In this document: in pieces, positions 9,912 through 19,165 of the stretch
Layout: the number at the start of each line of letters is the position of its first letter
Numbering within the stretch: position 1 is the stretch's first letter
NCBI GenBank assembly: GCA_022539475.1
Contig: VCMS01000100.1
Coordinates: forward strand, 353,315-417,314
DNA: 64,000 nt
Direction: 5' to 3'
Origin: Gracilaria domingensis
Lineage: Eukaryota > Rhodophyta > Florideophyceae > Gracilariales > Gracilariaceae
The notes under the pieces: model-generated
The model's database searches: none
Told to the model about the DNA's origin: nothing
The model's input: only the letters and a program-made list of their open reading frames with translations
Program-made: the position numbers and the translations under genes

Positions 9912-11373
9912 TCTTTTAACAGTTTTCTGGCCTTGTTGCAGCGCTGCGCGCTGTTGTTTCTGACAGATTCAACACGCGTGCGCGCCCACACACTTTGTAG
10001 ATGCTTGTGTTTGTCCCTCGTGCTCAGTGGTAAACGTGAACGACCGAGATTTGGCCAGGCTGCTTGTTGATGCGCGCGGTTGGCCGCTGAATCGTTGTGG
10101 CCTCACTTGCAGCGCCAATTGAGCGATAGTGCGCAGCTGACAGACAGACGCGCGCATCTGCTGGCAATCGCTGCCACGCCAACATGCTTGTGATGCGCTG
10201 CGAGAGCGGGCCAGCGGCATGTAAGTTACATAGCTGTGTTGTGCTAACTCCGCCTTCATCGCCAACGCAAGTGGGCGTGCCAAGAGGCAAAGCGGCGCAG
10301 ATTGTATGGCGCAGGGCCATGGCATGCTAAATATGCACTCCGCAGTGCTGCCAGGTGGGCGCTGGGCGCATCGGTGGTACCGTTGTACTGGCGTGCGTGC
10401 TGCCGTGGATCAGGCGGGTATCACACGAATCTCGCGCAGCATGTAATATACCTTCATAGACACGGTGAAGTTACTTGGCAAAGAGCGATGCGGCACCGTC
10501 GCCACGGATCGCGTCACCGCCGCTGCCCGAGCGGCGCGCCGCATCAAGCAATATCGGCCGCCGGCGCGCGGAAGCGGCGCGGCGGCGCCAACACGCGGCG
10601 CCGAAGCGCCGTCGCCACACAGCGCGCGCGCGCGCCGGCGCTCGCCGCCGCCACCGGCGCGCCACGCCCGCGGCACGCGCGCGCGCGCGGCGCGCTGGCG
10701 CGCGCGTCGCGCGAGCGGCGCCAATGGCGCGCCGCCACGTTGCGAAATTCACGCGCGCCCCGCGCGCGGCGGCGTCGACGCGCGCCAATGCGCAGGCGCA
10801 TCGCGCCCGCGTCGCGCTCGCCTCCGCGCTGAGCAGCCGCGCGCTGCGCGCCGCCCGCGCCTTGACCGCCAGCGCCGCGCCCTTCGCCACCGCCCCCCGC
10901 CCCCCCCCCCCCCGCCGCTCCGTGCGCGCTCCCTCCCCGCCCCGCCCCTCACACCCCCCCTCCCCCCGCTCCGCTCTCATCGCGAGATTAATCCCACGTC
11001 GCCCCACACTCAGCCCTCCCCCCCCCCTCTTCTCCGTCAACGCTTCCTAGTGTCCCCAAATCCTCCGCCTTCCACACCCCCCCCACTCCCCTCCACTCCT
11101 CTGCACCCCCCCCTCAACTCCCGACCCCCCCCATTCCACTGCCACCATTCCTCCCTCCGCTTCCCCCCCTCTTTTTCGCCCCGCCCCTTCCCCTCCCCTC
11201 CTTTCTTCGTCTCACCCCTCCCGCTCATTGCCTATCCCCCGCGCCCTGCATCGTCGCGCCTCGGCGCGTCAGGCGCCTTCGCGCTCCGCCCGTCGCTCTT
11301 CGCCGCCTACGCGCCCCGCCGCTCCGCGCGCTCATAACCTTACACCCGTCCTACTCCGCCCCACTCTCCCGCC
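9912..11373. other. GC- and pyrimidine-rich region upstream of the SDR gene
   Basis: From 10,500 to 10,900 the sequence is almost pure G/C with CGCGCG runs. From 10,890 to 11,230 the plus strand is an extreme C/T tract with poly-C runs. Long open frames here (up to 290 codons) exist in several frames at once and encode only Arg/Ala/Pro, so none is accepted. The pyrimidine tract directly precedes the short first exon of the SDR gene. Confidence 0.6.
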
Positions 11374-12288
11374 ATGTCCAGCTTCATGCGCGCCTACGAA
11401 CCCGACATGAAGACCGCTATGGTATGCTCACCTTCACTGCGTCGCCCCTCACCAATCCAATGCGATTCCCAATACTCCTTCCCATTTCTCATGCACTGAC
11501 ACCACATGTCAACATCCCTTTCCCTCCCTCTCTCTCTCTCTCTTCGTCCTCCCCCTTTCCAGGTAACGGGCTCAGCCGGTGTGCTTGGTCAGGCCACGGT
11601 TCGCATGTTGCTGGAGGAGGGTTTCCGCGTCGTCATACATGACAGCGACGAGCACGCCCTTGCCGAACTTCTCACCGCCCTTGGCCCACTCGTCAACGGC
11701 GCTCAGTGTTACCCAATCTGCTTCGATCCGTGCAACTCCGACTCGATTGAGAAAGCCATGGATCGAATTACAAGTGACTTCCATCCCGTGTATGTTCTTG
11801 TCAACAACAATGGAATTCTTGCCAGAACTCCAATCGCACAGACTAACCTTGAGGCATGGCAAAAGTGTTTCTCACAAAATGTCGACTCGGCCTTCCTCAT
11901 CTCGCGTGCGCTGCTCCCGAACATGCGGAAGCGAAAGTGGGGACGCATCGTCAACACCTGCTCCATAGCTGGCAAGACAGGAGGCCACACTACTGGAATT
12001 GCGTACTCCACCACAAAGGGCGCCCTTCAGACCTTTACGTTTGCCCTCGCTCGCGAGTGTGCAAAGGATGGCATCACGGTCAACGGTATCGCCCCAGCGT
12101 ATATTCGCACCCCGGGCGTTGAAGCCTATCCAAAGGAAATGGTTAAGATGCTGCTAGAGTACATTCCGGTTGGTAGATTCTGTGAGCCTGAAGAATTTGC
12201 CCACACCGTCAAATTTTTGATATCTCCTCTGGCAGGATTCATCTGCGGGGAAATCATCGATCAGAACGGCGGATTACTCATGAGCTAG
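11374..12288 (+). CDS. Short-chain dehydrogenase/reductase (FabG/PhaB-like), two exons
   Basis: Exon 1 is 11374-11421 (16 codons) and exon 2 is 11563-12288. The 141-bp intron has GTATGC at the donor and a strong polypyrimidine tract ending TTTCCAG at the acceptor. The product is 257 aa. The Rossmann nucleotide loop is VTGSAGVLG (17-25), where Val replaces the usual second Gly of TGxxxGxG. NNNG (97-100) replaces NNAG. The catalytic Ser150, Tyr164 and Lys168 (YSTTK) are present. The C-terminal half (GITVNGIAPAYI, ICGEIIDQNGG) matches classical SDRs of the 3-oxoacyl-ACP or acetoacetyl-CoA reductase type. No transit peptide is evident, so a cytosolic enzyme is likely. Exact substrate is not determined. 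Confidence 0.9.
11422..11562 (+). other. Intron of the SDR gene (141 bp)
   Basis: The phase-0 intron splits the Rossmann motif just before VTG. The donor is ATG|GTATGC, and the acceptor is TTTCCAG|GTAACGGG after a (CT)n tract. Confidence 0.9.
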
Positions 12289-12664
12289 ATCTTTTCGAAG
12301 TCATGCAATTCATCCAATACCAAACGCAACAGTGCAGTGCCGTAACGCGAGACGTAACGATATCATGAGTCAGCAACATGCCTTGTCCGCAAATCCTCAC
12401 CAGTAGCTAAACAATACTCTTTTTCCGAAGTCGTAACTTAACCGATTGCTGCTTTGTAAATGAAAAACTATATGCCAACATGTTGTATATCACCCCCCTC
12501 ATGTTCACTGCCTATGCTCTATCTCGCGTGTAAAAGAAGCGCAAAGCGGTACAACTCTTCTGTCAGACCGAACTTGCTTTATTCACATCTTTCGACAACT
12601 GGGCAATCAGTTTTGTTTCTTTCAGACCATATGGCAATCATGGACGATTGAAAACCGCTGGTCT
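12289..12664. other. Convergent spacer
   Basis: It lies between the ends of the SDR gene and the minus-strand zinc protein gene. Nothing else can be supported. Confidence 0.5.
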
Positions 12665-13084
12665 TCACTTTGGTTTTCTCCTCACCACATAGTCGTTCTT
12701 GTCGTCCGTGCCTCCTCGTCTAATGCGATCCACTGTTCCTACGCCCAGACACACCGTACACTGCAGGCTTGTCTTTCCATTGCACATGAAACAAGTACCA
12801 AGCGCATCCTTCCCAGATCCCCTGCACGCGTCACAGTCACAAATACCAGTTCCTTTGCAAAACACGCACTCTATCAAATCCATGTTTTCCTGTCCACCTC
12901 CAGGCACGGTGATAATTGGCCGCATAATGGAATCCTTTAAGCTCCTAAAGAAGCCTTTTTTCCCTTTCCCACTTGACATGACGAGTACTCTCTTCGCGCT
13001 CGTTTGTTTGTGTTCTGGTCCCGCGTACCTCACCCTTTTCACCAGCAGGGAGTGCTGGGAGCTACAGAAAGCCATCGGTACCAT
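12665..13084 (-). CDS. DnaJ-type CxxCxGxG zinc-finger protein (BSD2-like)
   Basis: The product is 139 aa, with a second possible start at residue 36. It has four Cys pairs in the pattern of the DnaJ cysteine-rich domain: CVFCKGTG, CDACRGSG, CFMCNGKT and CTVCLGVG (residues ~73-117). There is no J domain, so it belongs to the small J-less group that includes plant BSD2, a plastid zinc chaperone for Rubisco large-subunit assembly. The N-terminal ~60 residues are basic with hydroxylated residues and could be a plastid transit peptide. The third motif has a degenerate GxG (GKT). Targeting and client are inference. Confidence 0.75.
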   Translation of the reverse strand: MVPMAFCSSQHSLLVKRVRYAGPEHKQTSAKRVLVMSSGKGKKGFFRSLKDSIMRPIITVPGGGQENMDLIECVFCKGTGICDCDACRGSGKDALGTCFMCNGKTSLQCTVCLGVGTVDRIRRGGTDDKNDYVVRRKPK

Positions 13085-13492
13085 AGGGTTAAGTTCCAGA
13101 TTGAGAACAAGATGAGTTGGCTCGAGTGAACTGCCAAGGGTAGAAGTTCGACAATTTCTCCCTCCCTTGGTTGCTTCCGCAGCTACCCAAGCGTACTGCA
13201 GGAACCCCCAGTATCAACGGAGCTCGTCAGGATTCCTGACTCAGGAATAAACACGTCTCTGTGCCAAAGAAGGGTTCGAACGAACAAGGGTATCTCGCTC
13301 GTGTGATTGAAAATGTTGAAATGGGGAGATAAACTTGAAAGTTTCACCTTCATGTCTCCATGTTGCTCAGTTTTGTCTAAAAAGTTTAATTTTGTGTTAA
13401 AAATTACAAATTTTCTTCTTCGCGAAAGCTGCCCATAAATACGTGTCAGTTTTAGGCTAACGGTTAGGCTATCTTTTAAACTAAAATATCCT

Positions 13493-13684
13493 ACTCTCTC
13501 TCTCTCTCTCTCTAATACGGGCGCAGTAGTCTAATTCCTACATACTGCAGAGTTCCTTCGGAGTCCCGAGTTTAGATCCGTTTCGCTTCCCAAAGGGAAG
13601 TCAGACACACCACGTGAAGGCGGATCTCATGTGTCCTCTCTCTCTAATACGGGCGCATTAGTCTAATTCCTACTTACTGCAGAG
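13493..13684 (-). repeat. Two copies of a 40-bp unit, each ending in a (GA)n tail
   Basis: The segments 13493-13552 and 13635-13684 share (TC)n-TAATACGGGCGCA, then TAGTCTAATTCCTAC and TACTGCAGAG, with two mismatches in 40 bp. Read on the minus strand, each unit ends in ...CGCCCGTATTA followed by GAGAGAGA. Similarity stops abruptly after GCAGAG, as expected of 5'-truncated copies of a non-LTR element or SINE. The parent element is not identified. Confidence 0.6.
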
Positions 13685-16060
13685 CGTTTCTGTTGAAAGA
13701 AACGCTCTTTCATTAGAAAACCCAACACTCTTTCTGGCCAGTTTCGAATTAGGTCTGCTACGTTCATTCTCCGACGATCCTGAAGGTTGGCAAGCATATC
13801 ATTCTCGACGCAGTCCTCAACGGACACCGTAATACGTAGTGCTCAGCATCATTGATTACACCTACCCTCATGAAGAAGCTCAAAAAAGGATTTCTTCTTC
13901 TGCTCCTCATATTTATAGACTGCTACGACGGTATCTGTTCTTGCGACGAAACAAGAGTTAAATCTTCTTAACATATCCCTCTTTTCTCAGAAAGTCAAAA
14001 GTTTGACAGCTACTGCTAAATCCTAACCATCGTTGTTTTATCCGGCCGTTCTTGTGAGGCATGCAGTGCCTTTCGTCATGAAGAATTTGTTAAAAGGCAT
14101 CGACATAACATGTGATGTATCACGTCCCATGTCGTGATTCACTTCTTCCTTCCCTCTCTGACCGTATTCACAGCCCAATGGTTTTTTCAACTTACGCAGC
14201 CACCGAGTAAATAAAGAGACCTGCACGGGTGCAACATGAGCACAAATAAACTTTCGTCTTCCGGGCTTCACGGTCATCCCCAATTGACGGCAGCCAACAG
14301 TGCTCAACGTTCTTCTTCTTCTTGTTCAGGGTAGAAAATAGCCTCCTATTCTTTGAATGAAGGTCAAGTTTTCGCTGAAGAAAATTCTCTCTCCGTACAA
14401 AAGCCAATAGCCTTTTTTGTTGATGTACCACAGGTATCTAAGGAGCTGTCTGTACTGGTATAGGAATAGGTTCTACAGGTCTCATGTGGTATACCTTTCT
14501 CTGCTTAGGGGTGAAGGATATCCATCTGATACCTTCCCAGGTAAGGATGTGCTCTTATTGTATCTCATAACCCTCAGGAGATATGAAAAATATAATTCCC
14601 GAAACCTATAATGAAGTTCACATGTGAACATCGACAAACATCATTTGCGCACCAAAATAGCAACTCCGAAAATGCTTTCAAAATTCTTTTGATTTGCTTG
14701 CATTACAGACAGAAGTCCTGAAGCTCGTCAGATAATCAGCATAAGAGAATGCTTCTAGGAACTTCAATAGAACCTCCTGCGAGCATTGAGCTGCACTGCT
14801 GGGACGACGAACGAGAGTCCAAGAGTGTTAGCTCTCTTGAAAACTAACCTAAGGCGGTAGGCCGCGCGCCGGACATATCGGTCATGTTGCACGCGAAAAC
14901 CGATCGAGATGGATTCTTGTTGTGCTTACGTATGACAATCAATGCCACTTTGACTCGACACAACAGTATTTTGACGTTACCATTTATCTATATAGAACTG
15001 AAGAAAATATTATTCGTGGGGTGAAGATAATAATTAGTTTTATCTCGAATTATCTAACATTATCCTTCGCACAATAATTACTGACAAGTTGTTATTTCTG
15101 GAAACATCATGTTTCAGTCTTATGCAAGCATTTTGCGTCTTTACGCGGCACGCTCCCAGTGGCCACTTGCACAAAATTGGCGCATTTGCTCCAGCTACGC
15201 TCCCGAGCACGCGACGTGGACGCAGCTAAGCTTCTTCGTGCTGACACAGTTCCGATAAAGTACGTTTTTGGCTTCCTTCACCAGAGGACGACAATCAGCG
15301 CAACGACATACACCTGCCTGTTCACCGTTAGCTCGCCACCTGAAAATAGATCGCTACGCTCTGGCTGCGAATGCGATTCGCTACGTTTGTCATTTCCGGC
15401 CCAATCATACTCCATCAAGCGCTGCTCGTGTATCCTCAACAGACACCGAAGTTGGAATTGCGACCCCACAAACAGCATTTCTCGACATTGAAATTATGAT
15501 ACCATGTAGTTAAATATAGGGTAAGGCGTGACTCTTCATAAACGAACACGGGTATGAAATGTCCTCACCAGGAAGTCAAGGGGCAATATATCCTTCAATT
15601 AGTGCGATTGAAGGTGAAAGTTTACCGGATCCACGAACGTCGCGCTGTCCCCACAGCTCATCGCCCGCCCGTGAACGCCACGTGAACAAACATCCATGCG
15701 CTTTCAGTTAAGAGGAAACAGGGAATGTAAAGTAAACCTCTACAGCGTAACTGACAACCTGCTCTTTTCGTGCATGTATGGCTCATAGGCTCAGTGAACG
15801 TCTGATAGAGCTATACGTATCCTTCTCCCTTTTTGAGCTAGTAAAACTCCAGCGTTCCATCTTTCGTCACCGTCACCAAGCGGCCATGTGCATATCACAT
15901 AAAGAGTTCTGGCATGCTTGGTGGGATCCCGTTATGGAGCTAGGCGTCCTAAACCCTCTCTCTCTCTCTCTCTCGGTCTGTCTGTCTCTCTCTTCGTGTT
16001 CGAAATAGCCGCTCTCGCTTGCTACAACCACATTTTTGTTCAGGCTTCGTCCATTGCGCG
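13685..16060. other. 2.4-kb stretch without a supported gene
   Basis: It is A/T-richer than its surroundings. The open frames (15159-15513 being the longest) overlap in different frames and show no recognisable motif. A (TC)n tract at 15955-15974 lies about 85 bp upstream of the LPMO start and may belong to its promoter. No RNA gene was recognised. Confidence 0.5.
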
Positions 16061-17371
16061 ATGTTTCTGCGTCGAATCGCTCTCTTGGCCGCAGTCCTGG
16101 CATACATCTCATGCAAGGCACATGGACATGGCGCAATGGTTACACCTCGTCAAAGGGGATCTCTTCGCAAGTACAGATTTTTTAAACCCTCCATTGATGA
16201 AGACGCTCCACTAGACTACTTTGCCCTTTTCCCATCGGGCGTGAAGTCTAGCCCGAAACTCACTGCCAAAGAGTCCCAGAAGATCACTGCCGGCGTTAAG
16301 GGATGGAATCCATACGACCCATATGATCCAAAATTTTCATGGCGCGCAGGCGTCTGTGGGGATTCCGTTTGGCGCCCGCAGGATCATCTTAAGGGCGGAG
16401 AGTTCTACTACAATGGAACGATTGTCGGGCGCTATCGCCAGGGTGGTACGATTGGGTTAGGGACCGTTATCACTGCCCATCACAACGGTTTCATGGAAGT
16501 TCATGTTTGCGACGTTGCAAAGTGCCCCGATGGAGATATATCTAGAGAATGCTTTGCTGAAGGTGGCTGTGTGCAGCTCAATCGAGCTGCCAATGCAGAA
16601 TGTGATTCAGGAAAGTCCATGAGATGCGGTCCCATTGATCGGAATTATCCCGGTCGTTGGTACTTGCCTTGCTCACGTGATTATACCGCGGGGTATGATT
16701 TTTATCCGCCGGAGTACGCCCTTTTTCAGATTCCGAATGATTTTTACTGCGAGCATTGCGTTCTGCAATGGTATTGGGCAACTGCAAATGATTGCAATCC
16801 CCCTGGAGTAATGGATTACTTTGATGGACCAGATCGACCGAACTGGGGGAACTGTCCTGGGCAGAGCGGTGCCAAAGGCGGCGTAACCCGAAACAAGGAA
16901 CCCTGTGAAGGCCCCGAGTTCTACGCAGAAGAGTACTGGCAATGTGCGGACATTGCGATCGAACCCGTCAGCGGAGCTAGGTCCGCCCCACGCGTGGTTT
17001 ACAACTCGAAGGAACTTACTTCCGGGAGAACAACCCCCCGATCGCCGGAATACGGAAAAGGTGTCTTCAAACAGCTGTTGCTGTGGGCAGACAATGCCGG
17101 TCTTCGACATCTTAAAACCGGCCTCACATTTGACATCAGCATGTATGACCGCATTGGTATAGAGGCTGTCGTGAACAAACCTGTTGCAAAAGTTGACTTT
17201 TATGTGGATCATGAACTTGTATATACTGGACATAATGCACCCTACTTTCTTTACCGTGACACGAGTGAAGTACCGTTCTATTGGAACAACAAGACGGTAA
17301 ACAGTGAAGTGACGCTTGGAGCGGAAGCTAATGGTGAACTCACGGAAGTGACTGTGATGTTCAAGCAGTAA
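16061..17371 (+). CDS. Secreted AA15-like lytic polysaccharide monooxygenase with C-terminal Ig-like domain
   Basis: The product is 436 aa. Residues 1-22 form a signal peptide (MFLRRIALLAAVLA core). Cleavage after Ala-His-Gly would expose His23 of HGAMVTPRQR, the N-terminal copper-brace His that AA10/AA15 enzymes require. The second brace His is His141 in VITAHHNGF. CEHCVLQWYWATANDC and the late block EEYWQCADIAI match the AA15 family, which oxidatively cleaves cellulose or chitin. Abundant Cys suggest disulphides. After about residue 305 a further ~130 residues follow, with VDFYVDHELVYTG and APYFL, resembling bacterial Ig-like modules. The residues for copper binding appear complete. Substrate is unknown; algal cell-wall remodelling is inference. 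Confidence 0.85.
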   Translation: MFLRRIALLAAVLAYISCKAHGHGAMVTPRQRGSLRKYRFFKPSIDEDAPLDYFALFPSGVKSSPKLTAKESQKITAGVKGWNPYDPYDPKFSWRAGVCGDSVWRPQDHLKGGEFYYNGTIVGRYRQGGTIGLGTVITAHHNGFMEVHVCDVAKCPDGDISRECFAEGGCVQLNRAANAECDSGKSMRCGPIDRNYPGRWYLPCSRDYTAGYDFYPPEYALFQIPNDFYCEHCVLQWYWATANDCNPPGVMDYFDGPDRPNWGNCPGQSGAKGGVTRNKEPCEGPEFYAEEYWQCADIAIEPVSGARSAPRVVYNSKELTSGRTTPRSPEYGKGVFKQLLLWADNAGLRHLKTGLTFDISMYDRIGIEAVVNKPVAKVDFYVDHELVYTGHNAPYFLYRDTSEVPFYWNNKTVNSEVTLGAEANGELTEVTVMFKQ

Positions 17372-18159
17372 AGGTATGACGCACAGTGTGCTGCTCTCTT
17401 GTTCGCACGTGCAGAGTATCTGATGTAATTTACACTTAGTTGAGCGTAGGTTGTAGTAGATTGTCATGCTGGATGGTTGCTTTGCGTCACGCTGTTCTGT
17501 GTCTTGTGATGCTGTCATGGCCGAGGGTTTCCATAGGTATAAGGTTGTCCTTATACCTTCGGTATCCTTACCTTTTGTAACTTTGGACACTGTATCCATA
17601 AACTTTTATCATTTGCGTTCTCGTAGTGGAATCTGTATACCGCCTCAGGTACGACGTTCCCGTCCTCTTGTAAACATACCTGCACGCTGTAAGGTTATCA
17701 CTGGCGTTCAAATTGCATTCAAATGGCATTCAAACTACTGTAAGCATGGTTTTGAACGCTGCGTTCACTCCAGTGGCCATTTCGAATGGCAGTGTTCAGA
17801 TACAGACCCGCAGATATGTATCTGATCTGAGATCAGAACACCTTCATCGTGGCAGTATTATTACACTTTTGGAGCCAAGACGCTTAGCTTTGCGCATATT
17901 TTACTTTCTCATCATGGCGAGGGTGATGATGCCCACTAGTGTTGATCGCGAAGTGATCACACACATGCAGGCGGGAGCGCTAGACAGAAAAGGAGTCGCA
18001 AAAGATATCCAGCGCAGCGATTCATCACAAGAACAACACAAGTTCAACATGCTTTACTTGATGTGACGTCACTTCCGACTAGTAACTAGAGCTCAGTGCC
18101 AGACGAAAGCCGCCCGGCAACAAAGCGCCCAAGGCGGCACACAGCGCAGAGCCGCGTGA
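17372..18159. other. Intergenic, no supported gene
   Basis: Short open frames overlap with no recognisable motif. A run GGTTATCACTGGCGTTCAAA with echoing CATTCAAA units occurs near 17695-17735. Confidence 0.45.
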
Positions 18160-18432
18160 TCACTTAGACTTGGAAGAACCACCGGGCGGGGTGTAGTAGC
18201 CCTGTCCAGACGGGCTGTGATAGTAGGAAGATCCATTGTCATTGGCATAGTAGTAGCTGCCATTTGTGTTGCTGTAGTGGTACGAAGAGCCGCCGTTGGA
18301 GTTGGTACCTCCCGGCGTGTTGTAATGATTTCCCTGACTGTTGACGCCGGACGAGGCTCCAGACGAACCCCCGGAAGAGCCAGCGGAAGCACCACTAGAC
18401 GATCCGGAGTTGCCAGTGTTGGACGACGACAT
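18160..18432 (-). CDS. Small Ser/Gly/Asn/Tyr-rich protein
   Basis: The product is 90 aa from the ATG at 18432; an in-frame ATG at 18471 would add 13 residues. The N-terminal half is Ser/Gly/Ala. The C-terminal half repeats a Tyr-rich pattern (SSYHYSNTNG, SYYYANDNG, SSYYHSPSG, GYYTPPGG). This SYYYxNxNGS periodicity is seen in small conserved eukaryotic proteins of unknown function that I know mainly from fungi. No signal peptide or membrane segment is visible. A consensus TATA box lies ~110 bp upstream. Function unknown. Confidence 0.7.
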   Translation of the reverse strand: MSSSNTGNSGSSSGASAGSSGGSSGASSGVNSQGNHYNTPGGTNSNGGSSYHYSNTNGSYYYANDNGSSYYHSPSGQGYYTPPGGSSKSK

Positions 18433-18541
18433 GACGACTCTGATTAAACAACGACACAAACAGAACTGCACAAAGTTGACGGGGAAGAGGTTGATGGAGG
18501 CGAGGGAGCGCCAGAGCGCACGCCGCCCCGATCAACCCGCC

Positions 18542-18551
18542 CCTTTTTATA
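18542..18551 (-). promoter_or_regulatory. TATA box of the small Tyr-rich protein gene
   Basis: On the minus strand the sequence reads TATAAAAAGG, followed by GGCGGG, about 110 bp upstream of the ATG at 18432. This would give a leader of roughly 80 nt. Confidence 0.7.
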
Positions 18552-18589
18552 CTGGTGCGGCGCGCGCTCATCCGCAGTGGGGCGACGGG

Positions 18590-19165
18590 CCAGCCGCAAC
18601 GCGATGCCGTTGGGAAACGATCACCAGCGCATTGTGTAGTACACATTGTGTACGGAAGCGTCCGAATTTTAAGCGCCAAACAGGCTGCTCGCGCGTATGG
18701 GATACACATCTTGATCGCAATCTGCGCGTGTGGAAAGCGCCCATTGGCCACTCGAGGCCATCCCTAGCTGGTTTACGGAACTCGACGCTGTAAAACAGTC
18801 GAAGGGTTTATACGTAACGATCTTGCGAAAGCGCGGGAAATGTGCAAACCGAAACAGTCGCCACGTTCACGCCCCATTCCAGTTCGGATCGCGTCGTGCA
18901 TCGTGAATTGCGGCTTGTGGCACGCAATCGGCAAGATGGGCATGCCGGCTCGGGAGAAACGGCGACTCGTGGAAGTTTACCCCGATGAGGTCTATTGACG
19001 ATGCGAGTCATTGTTGCCCGCCCTGATCAACCATTTGCAACTGCGGGAGAGCTAGTCGCCAATGCTCAAGAATCTTGATGGACCTTTGGAGACATGCCTT
19101 GCTCTGCTTAGCTGCTATAAACAGTTTCCGGCCGTGTCCAGCGCGGGACATCGCTTTATTCGACT
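18590..19165 (+). pseudogene. Deleted copy of the MYND-finger module (upstream region fused to gene 3' end)
   Basis: The left part matches the upstream region of the MYND gene at 32.1-32.6 kb (GATGCCGTTGG, GCCACTCGAG, CCGAAACAG). The right part matches that gene's 3' third: GGAAGTTTACC...GATGAGGTC, then GCCCGC...TGATCAACC, as at 33428-33495. The MYND finger and middle of the gene are missing, so the promoter is joined directly to the C-terminal coding part, which is also full of stops. A relic of the repeated module. Confidence 0.7.

Noticed and set aside
10410-11337. Overlapping open frames of up to 290 codons
   Set aside because: Pure composition effect of G/C- and C/T-rich DNA; no domain, and mutually overlapping on both strands.
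15159-15513. Overlapping 81- and 110-codon frames
   Set aside because: No motif, no consistent frame and no context; could be a relic, but nothing supports it.
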